Positions 8,274-17,976 of a stretch of DNA of 21,201 bases are shown here, in pieces; the first letter of the stretch is position 1, and every line of letters begins with the position of its first letter. The stretch covers positions 2,505 through 23,705 of the forward strand of contig QAXH01005626.1 of the NCBI GenBank assembly GCA_004335635.1, in the 5' to 3' direction. The position numbers were made by a program, and so were the translations under genes. The DNA comes from Chloromonas sp. AAM2 (taxonomy: Eukaryota > Chlorophyta > Chlorophyceae > Chlamydomonadales > Chlamydomonadaceae). The notes under the pieces are model-generated. The model was given only the letters and a program-made list of their open reading frames with translations, searched no databases and had not been told where the DNA came from.

Positions 8274-11200
8274 TCAGTAAAAAGAATCATCCAGACCAGG
8301 ATGCTCGTATCGTCCATCCTTGTTGCGTTCCTTCCACCAATTAGTTATGATGCAATATTTGTTAGATTGTTTTTTCCCGGGGCCTACAATGTAACGCAAG
8401 GGGATGGCAACGGCGGCCATTTTCGCTACACCTAGTAGTCCGCCAAAAGAACCAGGGCATCCATCATCTTCCTCATCTGAGTACTGAATCCCTGTGCACC
8501 AATGACCATGAAAGCTGAGACCACCATTGTCCACACAGTTAATTTTCTTCCAACCAAATTTTCTTCGCGGCTTTCTGAAGACCGCAAAAAATTGTAGGGC
8601 TTTGTTCATAGCGGAGTCTACCACCAGGATGCCAGCAATCACATCTATTGTTGACAGTGACTGGTCCAACAGTGTTTTATTCTTGTAAAGATAGAAGGTC
8701 CGTGTCCTATTCATTTGTCTGGCTTCATTTTCACAGAAATCCAGGTCTTCTTCAATTTGCTCTAATGTTGAGTCTGCTGTACCGTCAATAACTGAATCGC
8801 ATACAATTTCGTTACTATTTTGGGTTGCTCCGTTAGCCTCTTTCATACACATTGTATCACATGAGGATACACAACTTTCGTTTGGTTCCTCGGCAAAATA
8901 CTTTGCTTCATCTGGGATGGCATTCATTGAGCGAAGAAAGTCAAGGCATCGCCGCTTATAGCTCCGAATAGTCACACACTTACAGTAATCCGGATGTTTG
9001 TGTATTCCTCTCTTGATGAGACAACGAATTTGAGGAACAAACCCCTCACACTTGCCATCCCACAGATTAACCAATGGCCCAAACAACTTCATTTGTCCCG
9101 GTAAATTAAGCAGAGAAATGTAGTTCACCTTACTCCACCACCATGGCTCCGAGGGTTCTGCCGGTATTTTCTTTTCCTTCCTGAGCACTCCTTTACTTTC
9201 CGCTTCCTTTTTCTTTTTTGCATCCTTCGCAGCCTTCAACGCTGCCTTTTCTTCCTTTTTCCTTTTTGCTAACCTTTTCTTTTCAGCTGCCTTCTCCGCC
9301 TTTTCAGCCCTTTTCTTTTCGGCCACCATCTTTTTGGCGGCCGCTTTCTCCGCCTTTTCAACCCGTTTCCTTTCTGCAAGACTTTGCATTACAGCTGTCA
9401 TTGCCTTTTTGCCTGCCTTAGCTGCCACATCCTTCACCTTAATTGCTTGCATTCCTTGGGCATGTGTTGTGTTTGTTGCCGCAATATCATTGTCTCTTTT
9501 ATTTGCCTTCATGGTGTCATCCTGGTAGTTGTTCCACTCTTCATTTGTCGTAGTTGTCGCTGCCATTAAAGAGACTTCTTCGTCATCCAATGTCATTTGC
9601 TTTCGATCGGAACAACCGTCACAATCTTCGCTGTCTTCAGACGATTTCAGGTTATTAGAATCTTCACACAATTCTTCTATTTCTTCACAACAAACAGTGA
9701 GGTCCAGTATTGGAGATTCATCATTTGGAACAACCACAGCTGGATCCCCAATTGTGTGCGAATTGTGTGTTTTCTTAGAATTGCTAGCGTGGTTCTTTGC
9801 TAATGAATTGTGATGGATACGAATGTCAAATTCTTGCACGCAACTCAAGAATTCCTTAACAAAATCGTCAACCCTAGTAACTGTTTCCTCGTCAACCCCT
9901 GAGTGTGTCAAAATGCGAGCCACCAATGCTACGTAAGAGATTACAACACGTGACAAATCGTCGCTGCCCTGCATTTTTCCTCTTTCACCTAGATTAGTCA
10001 CCCATCCATATGCCAACTTTGATATTCTAGTCCAGGCAAGCCAATTCTCGGATAGCCAAGCACCTGTTGACAATCCTCCTTCCGATAATTCCTTAGAATT
10101 GGACATCGGCAACACGGGCAACCAGCTTAGCTGCAATTTGCTCAAAGCCTCTAACAGAGGCTGAATGTCTCTCTTGAACTTTTGGACTTTTGAAGTTCCG
10201 TACCCTGCTCCACTAAGTGATAGCCACCTTTGACACAAGAGGTAATTCTGCTTGGCTATGCCCAGGAATAACTGATGCATGATAGCTTCTATATACATTG
10301 ATATCGACATATCACCATCAATCCAAGGAGCTGGAAGCTGAAAGTCTCCTAACCAGTCATGTTTCGAGATTTCCAACTCCAACTCCATGCCCCTGGCAGC
10401 AACTGCAGCCTTGTACACCTGTTCCTGCACACGATCGGGCACCCCGCAAGTGGCAAGGTAACACTTCATGTTAGCTTTTGTCCAACAATTTCCTCTTTGC
10501 TGACATGTGTTGTAGAATGCAAACTTAACGGCCTGCACAAGAAATTCAAAGCTTAGCTTGATAGGAACAAGAGTTTCGGGTGGAGGAACCTCTCGTCCAT
10601 CAGGAGATTGGACTGAGGTAACTCTGATGGAACAAGTCCTGGGATAATTAGCGGGGACAGAGCTTCTCAGGTTTTCCTCACCCTTAATGTAAACACACCA
10701 GTTTGCACAACACCGTGTTTCCTTCTTTATTGTGTTAGCAGCCAGGTGCTGAAATCCAAGAGAGTTAAGTCTGGTTGACCGGCATCTTATACAGGCCGGG
10801 AGGAAAGTCCCGTTAACACCAGGAGACCCTTCAATATTGCGCACAAACTGATGTGACCATCCCCACTTGTTGAAGGAAAGATCGCCTTGTACTTGTTTCT
10901 TTAAATAGGTAGCAATTTCTTTCGTGGCTATGAAGGGAGGATCTAACTGCAATAATGTACCAAAACATCGATGGTTTCTGCTTTGAGGAGAACTAAGTGT
11001 GTAGGTGCCCTCCGCCCTTTCCGGTTTGTCCATGATAACAGCAATCACCTTCACCACAACTGGAACCACTTTTTTAAGTTCACCGTGATAGACCATAACA
11101 GGATTTCTGGCATCGGACAGCATCGTCATGTCTTTCCGAAATTGATGCTCCACAGCATTCCATCCTTCTTTCCATTCCTTTCTACCCAATGCCACAAGGA

Positions 11201-12362
11201 ATGTGTTGTCATTTGCATTGATCCTTTCCCTTGTGGAAGAAATAGTTAGTGTCATTGATACTGTGCTGTTGCGATTCTGTTTGGTACCATTTGGACTGAA
11301 ACCATCGCGCCAAGTAGTTGCCCACAGAATAACCAAAGGCCCAGACTGTGGTTCCAGTTTGGAGATGACATCCTCCTTCACCTCATTGGCTATTTGGGAC
11401 TGGGTGAGATGATAGATGGTACCTTTCGGCATTTTTTGTTGTGTCGATGACGCTTCGCATGCCCAAAACTCATCAATGGGTAACCCAAAAGCCAATGCAA
11501 ACTTCACAATTTCAAGAGGGTTGACATAGGACACTCCACCAAAGTTCCGAACTAAAGGAATGGGAAGAGTCCTCCACATTGAATTGGGGTTGCTCGTTCC
11601 ATAAAACTTATTTGATTCCTTTGGCGCGACAAACCTGGTATTTTGGAACATAGTTTCTCCAATAGTTCTTGGGTTTACAATGAGAGACATATCCGGTTGA
11701 AGGGCCCTCTGCTTGGGAGTCATGGAATGGTAATGAACAAAGCATTGCAAGTGCCACAGTGCCTCCCTCACGTTTGGCAGAGAGGAGCGTTCCAATAGGG
11801 TTGTCTTCTGGAATGCACGACCCACCAGCATGCGGACTGCTCCTCCAAAGGTGCCTTCGGGAGAGAGGTGCTCAGCAACCCAAAACAACTGCATGTTGGT
11901 GTTGCCTTCGAACGACGCATCCACTAACTCAACATCTGATTTTTTCTGTGACAGGAACAAACATGATAACCAATGATTTGCCTCATTAAAAATATTTCCT
12001 TGTTGGTAGTCCGGAAACCCACAATGTCTTTTTGAAGCTGGCGCCTCACCACTGATTGTTTTTTCTGGAATTCGCTTTTGCGGTGGTCCAAACGAGTAGG
12101 TGTTGATAAGTGCAGCCAATTCCTGATGGCTTCTGCTTGAGAAAAAATGGCTCTCCGTGTCTTTCTTTTCAAGCCTGCAGTTGCATACAAGACAAACATA
12201 CCAACAAAGACAACTACATCCTTCTGTGCCACACAGGTACCGGGTGCAGGTATTCTCTCCGTATTTTGCTATGGAATCTTTTTCATATGATACGGCTCCA
12301 CACTCCTGACAGATATTGTGCATCAGACTAGCACTAGCAGTAGCACGATGTTGACACTCCAT
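8274..12362 (-). CDS. Tnp2/KDZ-like transposase-related protein with Cys clusters and a Lys/Ala/Glu coiled helix
   Basis: It has 1362 residues. The ATG is the first after an in-frame TGA (12378-12380 on this strand). Residues 3-62 form a Cys cluster (C18-x2-C21, C39, C44, C49, C51, C53, C57-x2-C60, C62), like the Cys modules in front of KDZ transposases. 'LVILWATTWRDGFSPNG' (D353) resembles the first-Asp motif of tnp2/Plavaka/KDZ RNase H-fold transposases (DGFxPxG). C524-x2-C527 and C551/C552/C556 may be the zinc insert. 'IMHQLFLGIAK' (M695-H696) resembles the DxMHxLFLG motif, but the Asp three before His is Ala (A693), with E692 next to it. 'SENWLAWTR' (E772) resembles the last acidic motif. 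Residues about 985-1065 are a charged Lys/Ala/Glu helix, probably coiled coil or DNA-binding. A Cys/His segment follows at 1105-1139. The missing Asp suggests an inactive or domesticated copy. Family assignment is by eye only. Confidence 0.85.
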   Translation of the reverse strand: MECQHRATASASLMHNICQECGAVSYEKDSIAKYGENTCTRYLCGTEGCSCLCWYVCLVCNCRLEKKDTESHFFSSRSHQELAALINTYSFGPPQKRIPEKTISGEAPASKRHCGFPDYQQGNIFNEANHWLSCLFLSQKKSDVELVDASFEGNTNMQLFWVAEHLSPEGTFGGAVRMLVGRAFQKTTLLERSSLPNVREALWHLQCFVHYHSMTPKQRALQPDMSLIVNPRTIGETMFQNTRFVAPKESNKFYGTSNPNSMWRTLPIPLVRNFGGVSYVNPLEIVKFALAFGLPIDEFWACEASSTQQKMPKGTIYHLTQSQIANEVKEDVISKLEPQSGPLVILWATTWRDGFSPNGTKQNRNSTVSMTLTISSTRERINANDNTFLVALGRKEWKEGWNAVEHQFRKDMTMLSDARNPVMVYHGELKKVVPVVVKVIAVIMDKPERAEGTYTLSSPQSRNHRCFGTLLQLDPPFIATKEIATYLKKQVQGDLSFNKWGWSHQFVRNIEGSPGVNGTFLPACIRCRSTRLNSLGFQHLAANTIKKETRCCANWCVYIKGEENLRSSVPANYPRTCSIRVTSVQSPDGREVPPPETLVPIKLSFEFLVQAVKFAFYNTCQQRGNCWTKANMKCYLATCGVPDRVQEQVYKAAVAARGMELELEISKHDWLGDFQLPAPWIDGDMSISMYIEAIMHQLFLGIAKQNYLLCQRWLSLSGAGYGTSKVQKFKRDIQPLLEALSKLQLSWLPVLPMSNSKELSEGGLSTGAWLSENWLAWTRISKLAYGWVTNLGERGKMQGSDDLSRVVISYVALVARILTHSGVDEETVTRVDDFVKEFLSCVQEFDIRIHHNSLAKNHASNSKKTHNSHTIGDPAVVVPNDESPILDLTVCCEEIEELCEDSNNLKSSEDSEDCDGCSDRKQMTLDDEEVSLMAATTTTNEEWNNYQDDTMKANKRDNDIAATNTTHAQGMQAIKVKDVAAKAGKKAMTAVMQSLAERKRVEKAEKAAAKKMVAEKKRAEKAEKAAEKKRLAKRKKEEKAALKAAKDAKKKKEAESKGVLRKEKKIPAEPSEPWWWSKVNYISLLNLPGQMKLFGPLVNLWDGKCEGFVPQIRCLIKRGIHKHPDYCKCVTIRSYKRRCLDFLRSMNAIPDEAKYFAEEPNESCVSSCDTMCMKEANGATQNSNEIVCDSVIDGTADSTLEQIEEDLDFCENEARQMNRTRTFYLYKNKTLLDQSLSTIDVIAGILVVDSAMNKALQFFAVFRKPRRKFGWKKINCVDNGGLSFHGHWCTGIQYSDEEDDGCPGSFGGLLGVAKMAAVAIPLRYIVGPGKKQSNKYCIITNWWKERNKDGRYEHPGLDDSFY

Positions 12363-13866
12363 GGGACAAGAATAACTTCAGCAACACAAATTTGCCCGTA
12401 ATGCTTGACAGTGATCATACATCAATATATCGATTTAGATAATAATATTGTTCAGTATATTTTATGAGGATGCTGCGGGCATGGCATGCATTGATATATG
12501 ATCTATGCGCGAATATAATAATATATTTGTTCATATGATGCATTATTTAGACCATATATTTATCATATGACTTCTCCGTATTATGCCTTACTATCATGTG
12601 ACCTGCAGGACAGGTTGCAAAACAATTATTATGTCAAGCTATTTTTTTTTATGTCTTGTTTTGATAATAGATCGCTCATTTGCTCCATCACCTAGTGAAA
12701 AAAACCAAACTGCATGCGTATTTTTTGGCTCGAAAGCAAGTGGATCATAAGGTCTTCCTCAGCAATAAGTTATTGCCAACGTGGTTCTTGCTTGTCCTGG
12801 TCAACCATACAACAATCTGTCATCAAAGACAAGTGAGAAAGCTGGAGAGATCAGCGGTTGGGGAAGGCTGGCCTGCCTTAAAAGATATCGGTTGAAACAG
12901 TTGAACTAACGATATCTGTGCCAGGATCAACCGTTTTGGGTGGTTTTCCTCAAACAGAACGACCAAAAGAGTTAGGAATTGGCGAGACTTGCCCAGCGAT
13001 TGAGCGTTATCTCTGCTGATGATTGTCCTCATGAATGAATATTGCTTCATCGGCTTGGCTGCCTGTGTCGCAAGTCGAGCAACTAGCCCAAAAAACAACA
13101 CAAAATCACCCAAAATCAGAACTTATTTGCTGTTTTTGCACATAATACCATTATTATACTAAGGCTATTTCTTTTGTTTATATATAACCGAAGCCATATA
13201 TAGAAATCCATACTAAAAATAAGTAAAGAATAACAGCTAATGCGATCATTGTTCTTGTTCCGTTCTTTGATGAGAGCTCTAAGAGCTCTATTGTTGATAG
13301 GACTGGTGTGTTCCGCAATGCATCATTGCTGTTGTTTCGAGTGACTCTCACCAGTCATTGCTGAATGGTACTCGAGTACAATTATGTATGCGTAATGTTA
13401 ATGATTCTCATTACAATTCCTAGTTTAGGAATTGCCTCATTCAAATTTGACCGGGTTTGCCAAACTTAGAGGTCCTTATGTAATTTCTTAGGTTTCCTGA
13501 TCTAATATTAAACTCGCAAGACACCATTGTCTTCATCGCCAGCCTCTCATTCGTTTCTAAGTTTTCAATGCCGATCACAGGGTTTGAATCCATTTCTTAG
13601 AAGTCTTGGGAAATTCACTGATGGTACCAAGACATGGCAATGACCGGAACCATGATGTCAATTGATGATCCATCTGAATCCTACGCAGATTAAGTACCAA
13701 ATCCACAGAGGAACAATTCTTCAATGCTCATCACGAGGCAACTAAAGGCAAAAAAATAATGCACAACGATAATATAGCAGGCACATCATAAATGCCTTAT
13801 TATGTTGATCTGCTGCGTGATCATCAGAATTATCTTATTATATCAGCGTAAGCTGCAGACAACACC
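12363..13866. other. Divergent promoter spacer, no gene seen
   Basis: It lies between two genes transcribed away from each other, so it should hold both promoters. 12400-12680 is strongly AT-rich. An inverted pair, TCATATGAT at 12531-12539 and ATCATATGA at 12562-12570, could form a hairpin with a 22-base loop. AGAGCTCT occurs twice in a row near 13266-13282. Small open frames at 12680-12895 (+) and 12823-13113 (-) lack protein-like features, and the second has no ATG. Confidence 0.6.
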
Positions 13867-15939
13867 ATGACAGATAGTATCGAGCGACTGCAGGAAACCC
13901 ATCAGATGGTTGACCACGAGATCCTACAAAACCTGTGGAAAAATACGTTCTATCATGACAACCCTTCGTTCGTTCCAAGACATCTTAAACTGGCTGTCTC
14001 CGAACTTGACGAGCCATTGGTAAGTTGCACAACAGAATAGCAACCAAGACATTTTTGTAATGTATAATGTTTTGTGTTATCTCATCACCTATTTTGTCAT
14101 TTGTTTTCCTGTGCCCTAAAATTCTGAAGCCAGGAGAGCAAGGAGAACTAACTGCAGTCCCCCTAAACTTCATTGGGATAAACGAAAAGAAAACAGAGGA
14201 GTATTATAGGGCTAGGATGATATCCTTTTGGTGGGTCTTTGACAAAAGAGATGGATCTCCAACAAACCAAGACCCTTTCCCGGGTCTGACCCAGGATTCT
14301 ATAGAGACTCGCATGAATGCTTTGAACAAGATGATCTGGACTATGTCGAAGCCAAGATTAAAAAACCACATAGTCAATGAGTTGAACAAATTGTTTCAAC
14401 TCAGGATGGTTTCGTTTGATGACCTCATGGTTGCGTTCCGAGACACAAGTGCTTCTTCAATTGCTTTGAAGAGGAAGTTGGCCATGATTCATTACTGTCA
14501 CTTTGGGCTCTGGGGACGCCAAAATGAACAGGTGCTAGCCCTTGAGCTGGACATGCTGCGTTTCTTGGGCTGGAAATACAGTGGTCGCTTGGTTAACCAC
14601 CATTTTCCAAAGAAGACTCACCGTGGAGCCTTCATAAAGGACATAATCATGAAGTGCAAGAACTCACTTATGGACTTGGTTAAAAGTGCCATGATAGCCA
14701 CGCACAACGTTTGGCTATTCCCCAGAGAACCGCCACACATGAGAGACGGACAGAGAAATAGCAGTCCAAGGAATGGACAGCCCCTGGAGAAAGGCGAATT
14801 TACAACGGAGTTTGGAAAAAAGGTATTCCTAGCAAAGTATAAAGATAAGCAGACCGAGGTAGTCGCAGTTTATGCAACGGGGCCTCGGACGACATTCAAT
14901 GCCAAGAATGACATGCCTGGTTTGTTAAACAAACAAGATGCAGATGATGACAACATAGCTCCTGGTTTGTTCACTTCTCCAAATCGGCAACAATTACTTC
15001 TTGAGGCGGTATGTTTGCTTATTCTTTTGAAGGCTGAGATAATCTGCTAAATATGTGACTCACCCAAGTTTCTTATTCTATATTATTGTGCTTAGCAGAG
15101 AGGTGCTGCTTCTCTGAACCACTACCAAGAACATGGGGTAGTTTCTCCGGAACCAGCCCCTGAGGTAGGATGTCTGTTTGCTCTTGTTGAATACTGCAAG
15201 CTGTTGCATATAGGTGGCTCACCCAAGCTTGTTTCTTCTACATTCTTGATTCATTCTGCAGAGAGGTGCTGACTGTGTCCATGACAAACGAGATGACAAT
15301 GGCGAATCACTTGGTACAACTGCCAAGGATTCAGGATACAAGAGGATAGCTGACAGTATTTTTCCGTTGCTGTCTCAAAAGGGATCAAAGAAAGCTAAGA
15401 ACAATGCCCATTTTGATAATGATGATGATTCATGTGAGGAAACAATGCTATTCGAGGATCCCTTCACAACTATTGCTCAGGAGAATGACTTGAACCTCAA
15501 GCCCGCAGCTCCAGACTCACCAGCCACTCCTCCTCAGGGTAATCCCAAGGAGTCCTCATCCATGGACAAGGATTCTGTGGAGACTCAAGACATAACCACA
15601 ATGGCTCACTCACTCTCAAACAAGCAAGATAAAGAATGTCACCACAGTCACAAAGATCTGGAAGAGATTGACAACTTGTATTACACCCCAGGGCAAATCA
15701 AGAGGAGGGGCAAAAAACCTGTGGAGCATTGTGCCCAGTGTAAGGCCGTTTTCTATTCTGGTAGAACGAAGTTGGCTTCTGATGTCTTGAAATGCAAGGT
15801 GGAATTTATGAAACCGGTCTACGCTTGCCGGGGAGCAAAAGATGGGTCATGTGACTATGGAATCTGTTGGGTTTGCCACTATAATACAATCTCGAACTCC
15901 GAAAGAAACACCAAGCCCCCCCTATGGAAAGAAATTTGA
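13867..15939 (+). CDS. Four-exon gene, unrecognised protein with a C-terminal Cys-rich putative zinc module
   Basis: Exons are 13867-14019, 14130-15008, 15099-15164 and 15262-15939. All introns are GT-AG and phase 0 (gtaagt...gaag, gtatgt...gcag, gtagga...gcag), and the joined frame codes for 591 residues. Intron 1 is needed because reading through meets TAG. The ATG has a good context (acaccATG). Residues 52-344 are a globular region I do not recognise, with aromatic-rich 'MISFWWVFD' and 'HYCHFGLWGRQ'. Residues 345-480 are polar and probably disordered. The C-terminus has C523-x2-C526, C544, C555, C563 and C568-x2-C571 followed by H572, in the order expected for a cross-brace zinc fold (RING- or PHD-like), but no family fits clearly. 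It is read away from the transposase-like gene, possibly sharing its control region. A nuclear adaptor role would fit but is a guess. Confidence 0.8.
15009..15261 (+). repeat. Duplicated intron-exon unit within the four-exon gene
   Basis: Introns 2 (15009-15098) and 3 (15165-15261) are similar along their length: both have a gtttgct stretch near the start, then ctcacccaag about 45 bases before the acceptor, and both acceptors read gcag followed by agaggtgctg. The 66-base exon 3 (22 residues) and exon 4 therefore start with the same three residues (RGA). The simplest history is a tandem duplication that created a small extra exon. Confidence 0.75.
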
Positions 15940-16480
15940 AAGGCATTGTGTTGATTTAGCCGTTGCGTCTTTTGTTGTTGCTGCAAAGCGAGGAAGTGCG
16001 ATCGCAGTGAGTTGATGATGTCTGTTTTTGCAGCGCGCAAGTTAAGTTGCTGCACGACATTGCTTTTGTTTCCTTCGGCTTCTTTTGTTTTCTTTGCTAT
16101 TTGTAACACATAAGTCTGCAAATGATATATATATATAAACATTTCACATGCATAACTAAAAAATTGACGATGGTTGGCATGTAATATGACATTGCTTCAA
16201 TCAAGATCAAGACAGTGTGATTATATAGAACAGATAGCATTGCAGCCTGAATGCATGGCAATTAGCCTGCGTACAATACAATTTAATAGTTGTCAAAACA
16301 CTAGTTAGCAACAAGGTGAAGTGCTGACAAAGCACCAGACATCCGTCTGACAAGAAAACTGACATCCTGCAAGATTATCTTTGGGCCAAGCTTGTGGCAA
16401 CCGTCCTGATTACTCAAGGTGCGCAAACAGCTGTGTTGCATGCAAAGAACAAACAACAAGAGCGATTGCTTTTCAAACAA
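15940..16480. other. Spacer after the four-exon gene
   Basis: It holds a (TA) microsatellite at about 16123-16138 and no convincing frame. A minus-strand frame at 16301-16543 runs into the minisatellite and looks like chance. The segment with several 'ctgacat' and 'caagaaa' words (16320-16380) may be a decayed relative of the minisatellite that follows. Confidence 0.45.
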
Positions 16481-16998
16481 AATAACAGACAAGGCAATGA
16501 CAACTCTCCACCTGTGGTCTAAGACAAGAAAGGCGATGTTCATCCGGTTACGTCCTCGTTAGGAACATGACAGAATAACAGACAAGACAATGACAACTCT
16601 CCACCTGTGGTCTAAGACAAGAAAGGCGATGTTCATCCGGTCACGTCCTCGTTAGGAACGTGACAGAATAACAGACAAGACAATGACAACTCTCCACCTG
16701 TGGTCTAAGACAAGCAAGACGATGTTCATCCTGTCACGTCCTCGTTAGGAACGTGACAGAAACCTGACAACAACAACCTATGACATGCCCTCTATGATGA
16801 CAGTCCACCAATTGTGCTCCAAGACAAGAAACAGGATGCCTTACCGGTTAAGCCCTTGTAAGGTACTTGACTCAAACCTGACACCTGCAGGTTACCACAT
16901 GCACTCTATACAATGACAATCAGCCAGCGGTGATCCAAAACAAGCAACAGGACATAATAACACTCGGCTACGGTTAAGTTGAGATGTAACCTGAATTG
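16481..16998. repeat. 93-bp minisatellite with a conserved stem-loop in each unit
   Basis: Three close copies begin with aataacagac at 16481, 16574 and 16667, exactly 93 bp apart, with a few changes each. Two degenerate copies follow to about 16998, with longer spacing. Every good copy contains a 25-base inverted repeat at 16547-16571, 16640-16664 and 16733-16757. In copies two and three the outer arms are GTCACGT and ACGTGAC, the inner arms CCT and AGG, and the loop CGTT, with one bulged A. Copy three extends the arms to 9 bp (CTGTCACGT). Degenerate copy four (16847-16871) keeps a 25-base stem-loop with different bases (GTTAAG with CTTGAC). No long open frame crosses the array. Confidence 0.9.
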
Positions 16999-17976
16999 AA
17001 ACCTGACAAAAACATGATAGAAATTAAATCAATGACATGTGATGAATGCACGCATCATGTGGCACAAGCCACAACGGTATGACATATATATATATTACCT
17101 ATATTAACATAATAATATCATACCTATATATATATCATTATCTCGATGAAAAACTTAAAAAAACTGCTGAAAAAGATTATTTGACGCAATGTTGATATCT
17201 TTTATTATTGCATGACAGCCACATTTTTTTGATACAGACAACGATATTTTAGAGGTTAAGAGTAAACGACTATAGTAAAAGTAGGTCCCTTGGGTGGAGA
17301 ACTAATGTTGTAATAGAGTACGTATATAAATGCCTTCTGTTTCGGTATCATGCAGTGGCATGGAAAGTAAGTGACATACGCATGCATATAATATTATATC
17401 ATATTATATTATATGCGTGATGCATGTATTATATATAAATCCTCCAAACATTTTTCGATTGTCATGCTGCATGTCATGTCACTGTCATGGCCTTGCCATG
17501 ACTACATCCTTTTTCATAGACGCTGATTGTTGAGCTCCCATGCTGTACTGATACGTCTGTTGTATGTGTGAAAACCGGTCCTTGTCATGAAGGACACAAT
17601 GACCTTGTCTGCCACCAACAATCATCATGTGGCACCATATATATTCAGCCATCATAATAATAATAAGCGCTTATAATTAATATTGTAATAATGATATTGA
17701 ATATATGCTGCACACACTCAATCATATAAAATTGACGTAAGCAATAACGTACACACCATTGTTGCTGCACTTCAATAGTACTATCTCCATAGACATCAAT
17801 TGTTTGTGGGTACTCTTATCTCTCCTATATATATACATCATTGGTTTGTGGGTCAAGTTGCGCACAGGCAAATAACATACAATAATTTAAATCCATTAAT
17901 TATTGTTGACATTATTTGTTGTCGCACATTTATCCCACCATCATTTTACATCAGTCAAATCCTCAAGAATTCAATC
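16999..17976. other. AT-rich spacer upstream of the aminotransferase-like gene
   Basis: It contains several TA microsatellites (about 17085-17096, 17125-17136) and a long AT palindrome at 17384-17415 (GCATATAATATTATAT with its near complement). The 12-base word atcatgtggcac occurs near 17053 and 17623. TGACGTAA at 17733-17740 matches the CRE-like TGACGT core used in some diatom promoters, 237 bases before the ATG; one short match is weak evidence. No gene is seen. Confidence 0.5.

Noticed and set aside
12823..13113. 96-codon minus-strand frame in the divergent spacer
   Set aside because: It has no ATG at its start, no recognisable motifs and lies in a promoter-like region.
16481..16760. CRISPR array
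   Set aside because: The 93-bp units are repeated throughout with no unique spacers, so it is a minisatellite.
17800..17976. 59-codon N-terminal extension of the aminotransferase-like gene
   Set aside because: It begins at TTG, has no ATG, is AT-rich and hydrophobic by chance, and lacks any similarity to the family's N-terminus. An upstream spliced exon cannot be excluded.
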